Of a stretch of DNA of 64,000 nucleotides, positions 13,098 through 24,483 are shown piece after piece. A model generated the notes under the pieces. The model saw only the letters and a list, made by a program, of their open reading frames with translations, ran no database searches and was not told where the DNA came from. The DNA lies in assembly GCF_051401765.1 (NCBI RefSeq), contig NW_027480542.1, positions 310,001-374,000 of the forward strand. Reading direction: 5' to 3'. This DNA comes from Calliopsis andreniformis. Lineage: Eukaryota; Arthropoda; Insecta; Hymenoptera; Andrenidae. Each line of letters opens with the position of its first letter. The first letter of the stretch is position 1. A program made the translations under genes and the position numbers.

Positions 13098-13370
13098 TGT
13101 AGGAGGGTAGACTGAATAACTCGTTGGTACGGGTAAATAGTAGAAACTTTATTTGATGTGTCTGCTAAGACGCCTGGATTCCAACTGCCTCGCGAAAACA
13201 TGAGCCGAAGGCAAAGAAAGTCAGGGTCCACTTAAGGGTACGTGCCCACGCAGGGATGGTCGAATTTGACACGCTTTCTAAAATATACATACTCTGTACC
13301 CCAACGAGGGTCTAACGTCTATCTTATTCTCAAGGACCCAAAGAGGCTCATTGACGACTAACAGTCTACA
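13098..13370 (-). repeat. 3' LTR of the gypsy element
   Basis: 273 bp, with TGTAGGAGGG at the left and AGTCTACA at the right on the plus strand, matching the right LTR along its whole length. It lacks the 18-bp insertion with CCTGGACCTGGACACC that the right copy carries. Confidence 0.95.
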
Positions 13371-13844
13371 GTTCGGCCATTCCTGACTAAGGTGACCGTC
13401 CTCGGTCACAAGCGTACAATCATATATTTCCAAAAGTATACAAATATACTCAATCAAGGATCCTAAGCGAAGTTAAATAAAAGTATAAGATAACACACAT
13501 TCACTCGCAAGTGAAAAAAACAAAATCTGAATTAAACAATATTCTTGAAGAAAGAAAAAAAATAACCGTAACATTCTTCGCTTCTGATCAAACTGGCAAC
13601 ATGTGCATTCATAATTATATGTATAAGATACAATAACACTCATTTAAACTAATACACATTAACATCTTAAACTTTAACGCTTACAAAATACACTCACTCT
13701 AATAATATGTGTAACGGCTGTGAATTACATTTTACATCCAAAATACCATTACATAAACATCAAGAGAAAAGAAAAAGAGAAAAAGAAAAAAAATAAAATT
13801 AACATAACAAATAAAAATATTAATAAAACTTAAAGTAATGTTAT

Positions 13845-16800
13845 CTAATGATTAGGTAAAACTGTTCGAACCCAATATTTCATTTGATCGGGACCTACAA
13901 TTCCCGTAAACGGTAAACGTGTCAACTGAAAACCATCTACATCAGTAACGACATATCTATCCCGATCCAATACTTTTTTAACAACATACGGTCCTTTAAA
14001 TTTTGGAATTAGCTTTTTATTTACTCCCGGAGTAACGTTCGAATTCCGGATCATAACATAATCGCCAACCTGATATAATGTCGACTTTTTATGTTTTTTA
14101 TTATAATTGCGTTCATTAACTTCTTGAGATTTGTTAATTTTTCCCGCCGCTTCTTGACGCATTGTAGGGAGATCCCTATCGTCTTCGCAATATGTCTCCA
14201 AAATTAATCGTAAATTATCTGTTACATGCCCAAGTTGATTCATACCAAATAACAATTCGGACGGGCTTTTCCCCGTAGATCGACAAACTGTATTGTTCAA
14301 GGCGAACTCTACTAACCCTAAAACACGATCCCATTTTCCAGGTGTCTCTGACAATTTTGCCAGCATTGGAGCTATGACCCTATTAAGACGCTCTACCTGC
14401 CCGTTCGCTCGAGGGGTCCCAACAGCAATTAATACCTGTTCAATTGAGTTGTCTGCTAAAAATTCTTTAAATGAACTAGAGGTAAAACAAGTACCTCTAT
14501 CACTAATTAAACGTCTGGGCTTGCTGTATGTTCTAAAATATTCTATCGAATGTTTAATAACTTCTTCCGTCTTAGTTGTCTTACACGGATACAGCTTTAT
14601 GAATTTCGTGAAACCATCTATTATCGACAAAATAAATTTGTACCCCTTTCCGCACTTCTCCAGAGGGCCATAATGATCAATATGAATTGTCTGAAAGGGC
14701 AAATTACCCTTCTTAATACTATGTAAGTATCCCTCAACTTTACCACTAAAAGGAGAAAACTTAATACACTTCAAACAATTATTAATGTATTCTTTCACCT
14801 TCTGTCGAATTTGCGGAAACCAATAAACTCTACCAATGTTTTCAACTACTTTATCCGCTCCTAAATGGCCTAAATCATCGTGAGAAGTCCTAATTACGTT
14901 CTGTTCTAAACACGCTGGTACGTAAAACAATAATTTATTATTTTTTACTTTTTTGTACACCAACCCGTCTCTCAATTCATAAAACTTGTTTTCGCTTGTC
15001 TCTAATTGATCTCTCAATTTACAAATTTGACTATCTTGACACTGTTTAATTGATAATGTCTGCCCGAATGTATTTGGTTCTAAAACTAGAATCGAATGGT
15101 ACCTACTTAATGCGTCTACATGTACCATTTTACTACCACTTCGATGTTCTATTTCATAGTCGTAGTTCTGTAAGAACATCGCCCAACGAGAAATTCGTGG
15201 ATTGATATCCTGTTTGCTCAAGGTTAACCTAAAGCTGTCACAATCTGTAATTATTTTAAATGGTATGCCCGCCAGGTAAATATGAAATCTTTTAATTGCA
15301 TATACGACTGCTAAACATTCCAGTTCAAAACTATGATATTTCGTCTCTTGTACTGTCGTTCGTTTACTAAAATAGAACACTGGTCGGAAGACTCCATTCA
15401 ACTGTTTCTGCAACAGAATCGCGCCAAATCCACTGCTACTCGCGTCACAGTGGAGTTCGGTTTTAAGTCTCGGTGAATATATCGCTAAAACCGGCTCATT
15501 TATTAAACTCTGTTTGAGTGTCTCAAACGCTTGATTTTCTTCTAATCCAAAACGAAAAATAGCATTTTTCCGTAGCAAATCATACAATGGCCTAGCAATG
15601 ATTGAAAAATTCCGAATAAATCGTCTAAAATAGCTTGCTAAACCTACAAAACGCTGAACTTCTTTAACATTTCTAGGAACCGGATATTCAGAGATAGAAT
15701 TTAAATTTTCTGTTGCAGGTGCTATTCCATTATCACTAATCAAATACCCCAAATAGGTTACTTGGCAAAACAAAAAAGAACATTTATCTAACCTGAATTT
15801 TAAATTATAGTGTTTTGCTAATCTAAAAACTGCACTTAAAATTTGTAAATGCTCCTCAATGGTTTTTGTCGCAATCATAAAATCGTCTAAGTACAGTAAA
15901 ACTTTCTTTTGTCTAATCAGTTCTCCGAAAATTTCATTTAAAAATCTTTGAAATATACGAGGCGCGTTAGTTAACCCAAACGGCATCCTAAGATACTCGT
16001 ATTGTCCCAACGGCGTTATGAATGCTGTATATTTAATAGAAGATTCGGCTACTTTCACATGATGAAACCCATTTTTTAAGTCTAATTTTGTAAAATAAGA
16101 TTTATCGCGCAACCTGTCTAAACAATCGTCAATCAACGGAACTGGAAAATTTTCTCTTACCGTAACCTTGTTAATTTCGCGATAATCCACGCATAACCGA
16201 ATTTCACCCGTTTTCTTTCTAACAAGAACAATCGGGCTAGCGTAAGGAGAGTTACTAGGTCTAACAACACCAGTTTTTAGCAAATCGTCAATGATGACTT
16301 GCAGTTTTCCTTTGTCTGCAAAGGCTAACCGACGTGGTCGAAAACTAATAGGTTGCTCGGTCTTCAGTGAAATAACAGCCTCCACAGAACACGGATTTTG
16401 ATTTTCTACATCTAGATGATGGTAATCATTAAAATAAATTTCCTTCACTTTGCTCGCTATTTTTGAATCTAACTGCGGATTTATATTTAAACTATGATCT
16501 ACAGAAATTGGATTTCTTACATACTCAATTTGTAATATCTGCTCAATGAATTTATCCGTATCAGAATTTTGCTTCCTGTCTTTACTTGACGAAATTTCGA
16601 AAGAATTCCCTAACACCACTCGAATTTGCGGCGATAAAAGAAAATCTCTCCCAAGGAGAACAAAGCAGGACATTGTATTATCAGGTACAACCAAAAACTT
16701 AATTTTGAGATATATATTATTAACGTTAATCTCGGTCGAAAAAGAACCCTCAATTTTCACAGGTGTCCGATTAACACCATAGTAATTATTACTTTCCAAT

Positions 16801-18185
16801 CGGTCAAAATGGAACATAGACGGTAACAAACTGTATTGAATTAAACTAACGGGCGACCCAGAGTCGATCATCGCTGTGACGGCCAAATTGTATATCCTAC
16901 CGCTGTCGTCCTGAATTGCGAATTTTATGGGTACCATAAACGGAATATTAGGAGAATCCGGCTGCACGAGGTTCATCGATGTCCCTATGGTCGGGGTTGA
17001 CGATGACGTCGGAGTTGGTGCCTGCTGTTGTCTTCGTACCTGCCTCGGTGTCGAAGTATCCTGTGGGCAATTCTTCGCCTGATGAGACGATGCACCGCAT
17101 TTAAAGCAAGAGCCCCACTCCCGTCTTGGTTTCTGGCAATCCTTCTTCCAATGACCCGCTTCCCCACAATTGAAACATCGCACTTCTTTTCCCTGTGCGT
17201 CTACTTTTCCCGTCGCTGGTTTCGCCAAACCTGGTCGCTTCAAGTCTTTGCGGTCCCGATCGGATTTTCCATCGCTCCTCAACGACAACTTCCTAAACGC
17301 TTCCAACAAATCGCTCGGCCTTTCGAGACGTTGCATACGTGCTTGATCCCTCAACTGAGCATCAGGAACTCCATCTATTATTAAATCGACCAGCTCATCC
17401 GGATCGATCGAAATCTTATTAGACAAAGTGATCTTGTCATGGAAATAATCGCAGAAAGATTCATGTCTCTGCCAAATTCTACTCTCAGATTCTCTTCGCA
17501 AAGCCAGTTTGTCCACCCTATTGTCAAACATTTTCTTGATCTCTTCCAGTAACGACGACGATGACAGGGCCATCAAACTCGGTTTCGAATGGAACCACTT
17601 CAATGCCTTACCTCGAAGACGCAAGGTAATGATCGTCATTGTAGCGACATCATCCAATTGGTAAATCATTTTCAACCGTTCCACCTGCTGCCTCAAAGTT
17701 GAAAAATTATTTTCTGTGCCAGAAAATTCACACAGTAGATCCGAAACCGTTCTAATACTTGTAGTCGACCGAGCGTTAGCGTTGCTCTCGACCGACGACT
17801 GTGTCACTGAGAACTCCCGTTCTCGTCGCACAAGATCTAATTCACGACGCAACAAATCACGCTCACGGCGAAGCATTTCCACTTCTCTCTCAACTAACGA
17901 TGAACTCGTTCCAGGATCTAACAAAATACTATGTGCAGGATGCTCTTCTGCCAATGGAATCGAATCCTGACTGTCCTCAACTAACTGACTCCCGGACTGT
18001 TGCTGCAGAGTGGTTTCAATATTCGGATCAGCAGTGGTCAACCGTGTGATCAGTTCATTTTTAGTACCACTTACAGACAAATTTCTTTGACGAAGGAGTT
18101 CCTTAAGTTCCGCGATGGTTAGCACATTCAAACTTGCTATTGCAGGTGCCATTCTTCTGTTGTCCAATCGCAAATTCACTCCCAA
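13845..18185 (-). CDS. Gag-Pol polyprotein of the Ty3/gypsy element, with N-terminal SAP-like motif
   Basis: An unbroken 1446-residue frame, so gag and pol are fused without a frameshift. In order: a SAP-like motif at about residues 20-52 ([19 protein letters not shown]), an Arg/Glu-rich coiled coil near 96-126, the gag core, two CCHC zinc knuckles at about 336-375 ([14 protein letters not shown] and [14 protein letters not shown]), an aspartic protease with DSGS near 440, reverse transcriptase with YLDD near 763, RNase H with CDASSSG near 912, and an integrase with its HHCC finger near 1100 and catalytic D, D, E near 1169, 1228 and 1264. A GPY-type end (KFKGPYVV) closes it. All key residues appear intact, so the element may be functional. 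The true start could be the second Met at residue 12. SAP motifs bind nucleic acid in other proteins; the role here is inference. Confidence 0.95.
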   Translation of the reverse strand: MGVNLRLDNRRMAPAIASLNVLTIAELKELLRQRNLSVSGTKNELITRLTTADPNIETTLQQQSGSQLVEDSQDSIPLAEEHPAHSILLDPGTSSSLVEREVEMLRRERDLLRRELDLVRREREFSVTQSSVESNANARSTTSIRTVSDLLCEFSGTENNFSTLRQQVERLKMIYQLDDVATMTIITLRLRGKALKWFHSKPSLMALSSSSLLEEIKKMFDNRVDKLALRRESESRIWQRHESFCDYFHDKITLSNKISIDPDELVDLIIDGVPDAQLRDQARMQRLERPSDLLEAFRKLSLRSDGKSDRDRKDLKRPGLAKPATGKVDAQGKEVRCFNCGEAGHWKKDCQKPRREWGSCFKCGASSHQAKNCPQDTSTPRQVRRQQQAPTPTSSSTPTIGTSMNLVQPDSPNIPFMVPIKFAIQDDSGRIYNLAVTAMIDSGSPVSLIQYSLLPSMFHFDRLESNNYYGVNRTPVKIEGSFSTEINVNNIYLKIKFLVVPDNTMSCFVLLGRDFLLSPQIRVVLGNSFEISSSKDRKQNSDTDKFIEQILQIEYVRNPISVDHSLNINPQLDSKIASKVKEIYFNDYHHLDVENQNPCSVEAVISLKTEQPISFRPRRLAFADKGKLQVIIDDLLKTGVVRPSNSPYASPIVLVRKKTGEIRLCVDYREINKVTVRENFPVPLIDDCLDRLRDKSYFTKLDLKNGFHHVKVAESSIKYTAFITPLGQYEYLRMPFGLTNAPRIFQRFLNEIFGELIRQKKVLLYLDDFMIATKTIEEHLQILSAVFRLAKHYNLKFRLDKCSFLFCQVTYLGYLISDNGIAPATENLNSISEYPVPRNVKEVQRFVGLASYFRRFIRNFSIIARPLYDLLRKNAIFRFGLEENQAFETLKQSLINEPVLAIYSPRLKTELHCDASSSGFGAILLQKQLNGVFRPVFYFSKRTTVQETKYHSFELECLAVVYAIKRFHIYLAGIPFKIITDCDSFRLTLSKQDINPRISRWAMFLQNYDYEIEHRSGSKMVHVDALSRYHSILVLEPNTFGQTLSIKQCQDSQICKLRDQLETSENKFYELRDGLVYKKVKNNKLLFYVPACLEQNVIRTSHDDLGHLGADKVVENIGRVYWFPQIRQKVKEYINNCLKCIKFSPFSGKVEGYLHSIKKGNLPFQTIHIDHYGPLEKCGKGYKFILSIIDGFTKFIKLYPCKTTKTEEVIKHSIEYFRTYSKPRRLISDRGTCFTSSSFKEFLADNSIEQVLIAVGTPRANGQVERLNRVIAPMLAKLSETPGKWDRVLGLVEFALNNTVCRSTGKSPSELLFGMNQLGHVTDNLRLILETYCEDDRDLPTMRQEAAGKINKSQEVNERNYNKKHKKSTLYQVGDYVMIRNSNVTPGVNKKLIPKFKGPYVVKKVLDRDRYVVTDVDGFQLTRLPFTGIVGPDQMKYWVRTVLPNH

Positions 18186-18410
18186 AACAACAGTTCTGTC
18201 ACTTAACCAAACTTAACAAAGCTACAAAGTTCACTAAACTTAAGAACAGTTCAAATCAACGAGTTTCGTCTAAAACCCTCTTACGACTAAATATCGCGAG
18301 TACAAACTCCGCGATCAAACTAAATCAAAGTCCAAAACACTGTAGTGATTGTCAGCACAAAATTGATAGTCGCGAATCACCAAATTCCACGCACTATCCT
18401 AACGATTCCG

Positions 18411-18429
18411 ATCCCACTTCTGATGATTT
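18411..18429 (-). other. Probable primer-binding site, tRNA-Leu-like
   Basis: Just inside the 5' LTR, the minus strand reads TCAGAAGTGGGAT. This matches what I recall of the complement of the 3' end of insect tRNA-Leu, which several gypsy families use. The usual TGG at the LTR junction is not preserved. Confidence 0.5.
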
Positions 18430-18720
18430 TGTAGGAGGGTAGACTGAATAACTCGTTGGTACGGGTAAAGAGTAGAAACTTTATTTGATGTGTCTGCTAA
18501 GGACACCTGGACCTGGACACCGCCTGGATTCCAACTGCTTCGCGAAAACATGGGCCGAAGGCAAAGGGAGTCAGGGTCCACTTAAGGGTACGTGCCCACG
18601 CAGGGATGGTCGAATTTGACACGCTTTCTAAAATATACATACTCTGTACTCCAACGAGGGTCTAACGTCTATCTTATTCTCAAGGACCCAAAGAGGCTCA
18701 TTGACGACTATCAGTCTACA
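18430..18720 (-). repeat. 5' LTR of the gypsy element
   Basis: 291 bp, matching the left LTR except for about seven substitutions and an 18-bp insertion near 18500-18520 that looks like a local duplication of CCTGGACC-type sequence. Confidence 0.95.
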
Positions 18721-18983
18721 CTTGAAAAATGATATTAATAGTTACACTTTTGAGAATCGCGTCATAAGATCTCAGCAACAGATACACTGATTTTTGTGAG
18801 AGTAGACTCAATAAAAAAATCATACCCACATTATATTGCGATAATACAACTGGATTTGAAATCTGAGTTCGGATCGAATGATATACGCAATTAAAGTTCT
18901 TTATACGCAAAACTCCAAACAGTATACACGGTAATGCCGGCTACGATTCGCATATACTTGCTGTCGGGGTACTACTGTGCCGT

Positions 18984-19404
18984 TTGATAGACACAGAACA
19001 GAAAAGTACAGGAGGTAAACTGTTTGCTTTGTTCGTGGATCTAGAAGCTGTTTTCAACAGTGTTAACAGGAATCTACTGTGGGAAATGATGAAAAGAAAA
19101 GCTATAAGTAAAAGGCTAGTGGAAAGAATAAAGGAAATCTACCATGAAACCAAGAATGTAGTAAAGGCGAGAGAGGATGTAACAGAAGAGTTTTGGACTA
19201 AAGGCGGAGTAACGCAGGGCTGCTCCTTGAGTCCAATGTTATTCTGCCTGTACATTATGGATATAAAAGAAACTCTGAGGCATACATTGACAGCTGGAGT
19301 TAGGGTGGGAGAAACGCGTTTGTGCTCATTGACATACGCAGATGATGCGGTGGTACTGGCGAAAAAGATAGACGGTATGAAGCGACTGATGATAAAGTTG
19401 AAAA
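18984..19404 (+). pseudogene. LINE reverse transcriptase fragment
   Basis: About 140 codons of a non-LTR reverse transcriptase: ALFVDLEAVFNSVNR (palm motif A), GGVTQGCSLSPMLFCLY, and TYADDAVVLA with an intact YADD catalytic box. It is truncated at both ends. The 3' side is cut at 19405-19406 by TA followed by CAGGGTGTCGCAG, a Tc1/mariner-like terminus. Endonuclease and C-terminal regions are missing, so this is a dead fragment. The clade is not certain. Confidence 0.85.
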
Positions 19405-19430
19405 TACAGGGTGTCGCAGTAAAAATTACT
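19405..19430. mobile_element. Tc1/mariner-like terminus inserted in the LINE fragment
   Basis: TA then CAGGGTGTCGCAGTAAAA interrupts the reverse transcriptase frame. A possible opposite end, GTTACGCCCTGTA, lies at 20848-20860, but the two ends share only their outer bases, so they may belong to different elements. No transposase is visible between them. Confidence 0.45.
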
Positions 19431-19971
19431 ATCTTCATTATCTTCTAAACTGCAAGAGTAATAGAACAATTTTTTAAATAAAAATTGTTTGATATTAAAG
19501 GAATCATCATATGATCGTATCTACTTCTTTATACGTGAAGTGGCTGAACACATTTGAACGTCACTTCTGTTTTCCTAAATGGCATCCTACATGTTTCTGT
19601 TTAGCATCTGACAATAGTTCGCAAAACGAATACAAGTATCTATAACACATGGTCATTCAAGGCCATGAAAGAGAGGTTATAAATAACAAATAAACTTAAA
19701 AAATATTTAATAGCGTTGTAAATTCTTAAGAATTCGCTATATTTCCGCTACGCTGAAGACAAAGTTTTCCTGTAGAAACCCAAAGGCTGCCATACTCCGT
19801 CTACACACTGCCCCCATAGCGTAATTAGACGCAACAACGACGACGCTAATCGTTGCGCCAAGTATCGGGTGAGCTAATAAAACGGCGGTATGTAAAGCGT
19901 TTTTGGATTCTGAAAGTACGCATGCTGCACTTTGATAAAAGCTATGGATGCGTTATTCTTCTTTAATCCTT

Positions 19972-20845
19972 TCAACAAGTCATTAAGCGGCTGTAAAATT
20001 CGAGCAGCTCCCGAAATGAATCGACGATAAAAATTGATCCGAGGAATCTACGCAAATCTTTTATCGTCTTAGGTAGAAGAAAATTTTTAATTATTTCGAC
20101 GCATTCGTCGAATGTCTTGATACCCTGTGCGGATACTGAATATCCTAAAAAGGAGATAATATCTACACCGAATATACATTTTGCGGAATTGATGACTATC
20201 CCGTATTTGTCCAGCCTACTGAATAAAATGTTAAGATATTCATAATGCTGCGCTTTGTCTACTGACGCGATTAAAAAATCATCGATATACGTAAATACGA
20301 AATCTAATCCGCGTATAATCTCGTCAACGAAACGGTAACACGTTTGCGCAGCATTATGTAAGCCAAATATCATGTTTGTCGCCTCAAATAAACCGAAAGG
20401 AGTAGTTATCGCAGTTTTTCTACATCCTCAGGAGCCACGGAAATTTGATGGTATGCTTGCACCAAGTCTATTTTCAAGAATACCTTTTTCCCTTATAAAC
20501 ATTGTGCAAAATCGTCAATGTGGGGCGGTGCGTATCTATCATGTACCATACGGACATTAAGTGCCCGGTAATCCCAGCAAGGACATAGACTGCCGTCTTT
20601 CTTGGGAACCACGTGCAATGGCGATGTCCACGAACTCTTCGAAGGCCAAAGAACGCCTTGCTGGATCATCAGATCAAACTCAGCCTTCACGTCCCTTAGA
20701 CGATCCGCTGCAAGCCATCACGGCTTGTTGTAATCTGGCACTCCAAACGTCTTTTGAATGAAGTGACGTACATTATGTTTCACTGTCTCCTTATCGAAAA
20801 CGAATGAACCTCCTGAATCACCCCTTTCATGGAACTACAACATTT
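19972..20845 (-). pseudogene. Degenerate gypsy pol (reverse transcriptase) fragment
   Basis: Read on the minus strand, the right part gives VKAEFDLMIQQGVLWPSKSS and HVVPKKDGS (start of the RT fingers). The left part (20373-19972) gives MIFGLHNAAQTCYRFVDEII, FTYIDDFLIAS with the YIDD box, and FLGYSVSAQGIK. The two parts lie in different frames and the segment between them (DLVRAY region) is disrupted. Gag, protease, RNase H and integrase are absent. It is related to the 17.6/opus-type gypsy group rather than to the element at 13098-18720. Confidence 0.8.
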
Positions 20846-20860
20846 TTGTTACGCCCTGTA

Positions 20861-21661
20861 TACAAGATTTGATTTGAGCAGATGGCAGTACTGAATTATG
20901 GTCGTGTGGAGCAAGGATAGGCCGAGGAGCTGGTTAAAGCTGCCTCGACTTGGAGGATCTAAGGAGTTGGTCGAAGTTGCCTTAGAGTGATAATCAAGGA
21001 GCTGGTTAAAGCTGTCTTGATTCGTAGAAACCAAGGAGCTGGCTAAAGCTGCCTAGATCGAAGGAATCGAGGAGCTGGTTAAAGCTGTCTCGGTATGATC
21101 TGGAATCAATGGGTTTTGGTCTGGAGAGAACTGCTCTGCGCTCGATTTCGAACTCGAACTGGAACTCCGTTGCTGGCGACGCCGTATTTATCTTCGAATG
21201 TTGCCTCCTTCTTTTGGTCCAGTGGCTCCCTTCAGTGTAGGGCAAGTGTTGTACTGCGCGTGCGTGCTCGAAGACTGTCGCAGGATACTCGCACCCTGCA
21301 ATGTTCTGGCGCATGCATGTGGAGAACCTCACTCGTTGATAGGTTAGCGGTGTCATCATTCAGTCGTCATCTTGTCGTCCTGTGCGAAGAGGCACGCCAT
21401 AGGATGTCACTTCGATAATGTCTTGATTTTATGCGTATGCGTGTATGAAGGAGTCCTACTATTTATACGCGTACGCGTTGCTCATCGCTAACGTGATCAT
21501 TTGAATTAGGAAGTTAAGGTTAAGACGCGATTGTAGGTTGGAATCACTGCCACTGTACAGATTTCGCTATAACTGATTTGTAATTAATGTTTCTAGTGAG
21601 AGTTATTTTTTAAAATTCAATGAATTCGTATTTAATGGCGAAGGCATCGCCGGTTGTTACA
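20861..21661 (-). repeat. LTR-like repeat family 3, copy A, with internal tandem units
   Basis: This block is about 65-75% similar by eye to 42362-42960. The left part holds four to five imperfect tandem units of about 40 bp around GGAGCTGGTTAAAGCTG(C/T)CT (20930-21100), followed by a GC-rich block with repeated CGCATGCG-like motifs and a GGTTGTTACA end. TGTAACAACC at the minus-strand start is LTR-like. It abuts the gypsy pol fragment to its left in the orientation expected of a 5' LTR, but gag is missing, so the link is uncertain. Confidence 0.45.
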
Positions 21662-22938
21662 CTGTTTCAGTACTGCGTCGTATTAGGCAATTTTCCGAAA
21701 ATCGTATACAGGTTTCATTCCAATTCCTTTTGAAACAATGAATTTAATTTGCCGTATGTTTGCATTGTTCAGTAGGAAAAAAATGTGTTATACATTTAGA
21801 CGAAAATGTGAATGCTTTGACATTAATTTGGATCTAATGAAATTAAAAAATGCGTTGGGATTTGACGTTCATGAAACATTCCATAACGACTCTAACAAAA
21901 TATATCGAGAAAACAGGGAAGGTCCAACTGTTTGTCTCGGTTGTCCATAGGAGCAGCCTCAACCCGTAATATTTGATAAATATTACTTCATGTTTCAATC
22001 ATTCTTTTCTTATGTATCGGATCCACTGTGAACTATTCATAATAGCAATTAATATCGGTGACTTGAATTAGGAACGCTGCATGTTTTATATCACTTTCAT
22101 GGGTACTATACTGTACATCTTTTAGTTTGTCCGTTAACCGATTGTACAAATTCGACAAAATGATTTGTGACTAAAATAGGTTATTTTCCGTAAGTTATTT
22201 TAGTATCTCAAATACTTTTTCAACAAACTATTTTTTAAACTATTTTTAAGTTTGTGGGATTCCTCGAACTAATATATACATTTCATGATGACGATTTATC
22301 ACAACAATTGCTGAACGTATCTTTTTTAAAGTTGCTTCCAACGACAACGCTAAGTGTAAAGTTCATCCTTTTACTTTTTGAATCATTTTTTTATGTGGCA
22401 TATTTTTCCTGTTTATAATTGTACCCATTCTTTGCACAGACTGACATGCTTTTGCCTTCAACATTCATTCATATTCATTCAAAGGTGAAAACAATAGAGA
22501 TATGTCATTGATGAAGAGGTTATTGTAAATATACTAGACAGTAATGGCAAATGTAATTAATTGATCCATCTTTATTCTGTAAATGTTGTACAGGATAGGT
22601 CTTTTATTTGCTACTGTTTCATACAGACTGTCCAACAAGTGGCACTAGTACAGATGGAAACTCTCAGGTAATAAAAAAAGAGCACTTTACCCTGTACAAT
22701 TTGACGCAGCGGTCATGATTAACGAACGAAGGTTACATATGCATCGAGTATTAGTCAAGACAAACAGTAATGAGGCCCGATTTAATTAGAATACCGCGAC
22801 AGTTGCACGGTATCTCCAGAGGAGAGGGCCGATCAAGTACGCGTGCCTCCTGGGTGATTTTGGTGTTAACTGGTCGGCAAACAGGTTGCTAACGTATCTC
22901 GTGTCTGCCGTAACAGCCTTCAAGTGATGACCACTGTT
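21662..22938. other. Non-coding AT-rich DNA
   Basis: No supported gene. One plus-strand frame at 21738-21950 is open for 70 codons but has no second line of support (see rejected items). A transposon-end-like CATACAGACTGTCCAAC sits near 22620 without a partner. Confidence 0.4.
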
Positions 22939-22942
22939 TTAA

Positions 22943-23637
22943 CCCTTTGCACTCGAAGTTTATTTTGAGTCATATTACCAGCAACTCGAAGCCATTTGAG
23001 TGAAAAGATCATATTCACATGTAAGTTCATGATATACGCATTGAAAGAAAAGTCATCGTTGTATGTTATTATTTTTTTTAATTGTTTATGGATACAAATG
23101 TTAGGATATATAAAAAAAATTATAAAATTATTACATTTTGTAATTTTCCAAAGTGTGATACCTCTCGAAGCAATTGCCAATATGTAATCTTGGCTTCTCT
23201 AGACAGGTATCACAAAAATAATGGGTCTGCCGTCTTTCGCCTGGAATTTTTCTATTCGAACACACTACACAATCTTTCTTGGTTCCAGAACGTATAATGT
23301 GTAGGTGGTTGTTGAGCCTGCCCTCCGTATTTGGTGTATAAGTTTATTCTCGAGATGTGCTGTTTTGTCGAAAATTCCCAATCAATTGGTCCACCAACAA
23401 TTTTACAAACTTCAAATGTGACATTGGTTTTTCATTATTTATTTTTTTAACAGAAGTGTAAAGTGTAAAAGAAGTCATTTGTCACCAACAACGAAACATC
23501 TTACAACTAGTTTTTACGATTTGTTCTTGTTCTTATGTTAAAAACTGAAAACTATTTGCATTGTCTCCGTAGCGGAGCCCTCGAGTTTGAAGAAAAATTT
23601 TAAATGGCTCCGCTCCGGAGCCCTCGAGTGCAAAGGG
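22943..23637 (-). mobile_element. Internally deleted piggyBac element
   Basis: The element is bracketed by TTAA (22939-22942 and 23638-23641) and has 14-bp inverted ends CCCTTTGCACTCGA / TCGAGTGCAAAGGG. It is only 695 bp, far shorter than a full piggyBac of about 2.4 kb, yet it keeps the 3' end of the transposase gene on the minus strand. The catalytic core is gone, so it could move only with help from another copy. Confidence 0.88.
23131..23460 (-). pseudogene. piggyBac transposase C-terminal remnant with cysteine-rich domain
   Basis: Read on the minus strand, the last 46 codons give KDCVVCSNRKIPGERRQ, HYFCDTCLEKPRLHIGNCF and ERYHTLENYKM, then TAA at 23131-23133. The C-x2-C ... C-x2-C ... 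C-x3-H spacing is the PHD-like cysteine-rich domain that binds transposon ends in piggyBac transposases. Upstream, KPMSHLKFVKLLVDQL corresponds to the helix before this domain and is followed by a TAA. No part of the DDD catalytic domain remains. Confidence 0.85.
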
Positions 23638-23969
23638 TTAATATTGTTAGTAGTGACGTGACATCGATTGGACGAATTCTTGCATGGAGTTATATCAGGA
23701 GACACGACAGCATCTCGTGCCAAGTAGTTAAGTGGTGCATGACGCTAGCAGTGTATCTTTTCTGTGACTAAACAACCAAAATCTTTGATAACGATTTATT
23801 CTTTCGACGCAGCGTGTAATGAATTACAATGATTGCCATATTGTTAACTACCACTGTGCACGTAAATGAACCATCATACATGTAAAGTAGTATAGGAAGA
23901 ACTGAGATATCCAGATATTAATTTCACGCGCAGGAACAATTTAACATGCTTAGTTTCGTTCGACGGACA

Positions 23970-24478
23970 TACTTTTTTTTATTATTATTATTTATTAATA
24001 AACGGACCGAAGCCTTTTTACATAAGAGTTTTTGCAAAAAAAAAGAAGTTTTTATATAGCTTTACAAGGAAAGGAAGAATGTATAGAAAAATAGAAAAAA
24101 AAACTTATGATACAAAACGTGTAATATTATACGATAATCCTACGTAACTGTCTTTTAAAAGTGTGTAAAAACCCACTAAAAAAATCATCTAATTATAAAT
24201 AGTACTAGAGTAATGCGATTTATTGGGTTAATAAATAATCTATATGCCGATCTGGATTTAAGTATTTGTAAACCTGTTCTAGATCTCAACACGCGTCCAG
24301 GTACATAGAAAATGATTTGCATAAGGAGAGAGGGACAATCAACTTGATTATTAATTAACTTAAAAATAAAGCTATGATCGAATATTCTTCTTCGTACAGA
24401 CAATGTTTCGAGGTTGACTGTGTTTCATATTGTGGAGTAATCATGGTCAAAGATTGACATAGGATTATTTAGCTTGTA
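23970..24478 (-). pseudogene. Jockey-like LINE, 3' part of the RT ORF and tail
   Basis: The minus strand reads NTVNLETLSVRRRIFDH, FIFKLINNQVDCP, PGRVLRSRTG and YRLFINPINRI, the C-terminal region seen after the RT domain in Jockey-like LINEs. It is followed by a 3' tail of TAATAATAATAAAAAAAAA at about 23973. The piece KLNNPMSIFDHDY at 24440-24478 continues the frame broken at 25635, showing that the repeat 24484-25634 is inserted in this LINE. One in-frame stop (TGA) interrupts the sequence. Confidence 0.8.
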
Positions 24479-24483
24479 AGAAC

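Larger units (their letters stand above)
13098..18720 (-). mobile_element. Complete Ty3/gypsy LTR retrotransposon
   Basis: Two direct LTRs (13098-13370 and 18430-18720) bracket one long Gag-Pol ORF on the minus strand. The element is flanked by a perfect 4-bp duplication CTTG (13094-13097 and 18721-18724), usual for this superfamily. By eye the LTRs differ by about seven substitutions and one 18-bp insertion in the right copy, so the insertion is fairly young but not brand new. No env-like ORF exists between pol and the left LTR; that stretch, 13371-13844, is AT-rich and non-coding. I see no clear polypurine tract next to the left LTR. Confidence 0.95.

Noticed and set aside
20848..20860. GTTACGCCCTGTA as the sure partner of the mariner-like end at 19407
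   Set aside because: Only the outermost bases agree with the left end, so pairing the two is not supported.
21738..21950. A 70-codon plus-strand frame with LMKLKNALGFDVHETFHND, faintly like the start of a caspase p20 domain
   Set aside because: The resemblance is limited to a few residues, there is no catalytic His or Cys region, and no neighbouring exon continues it.
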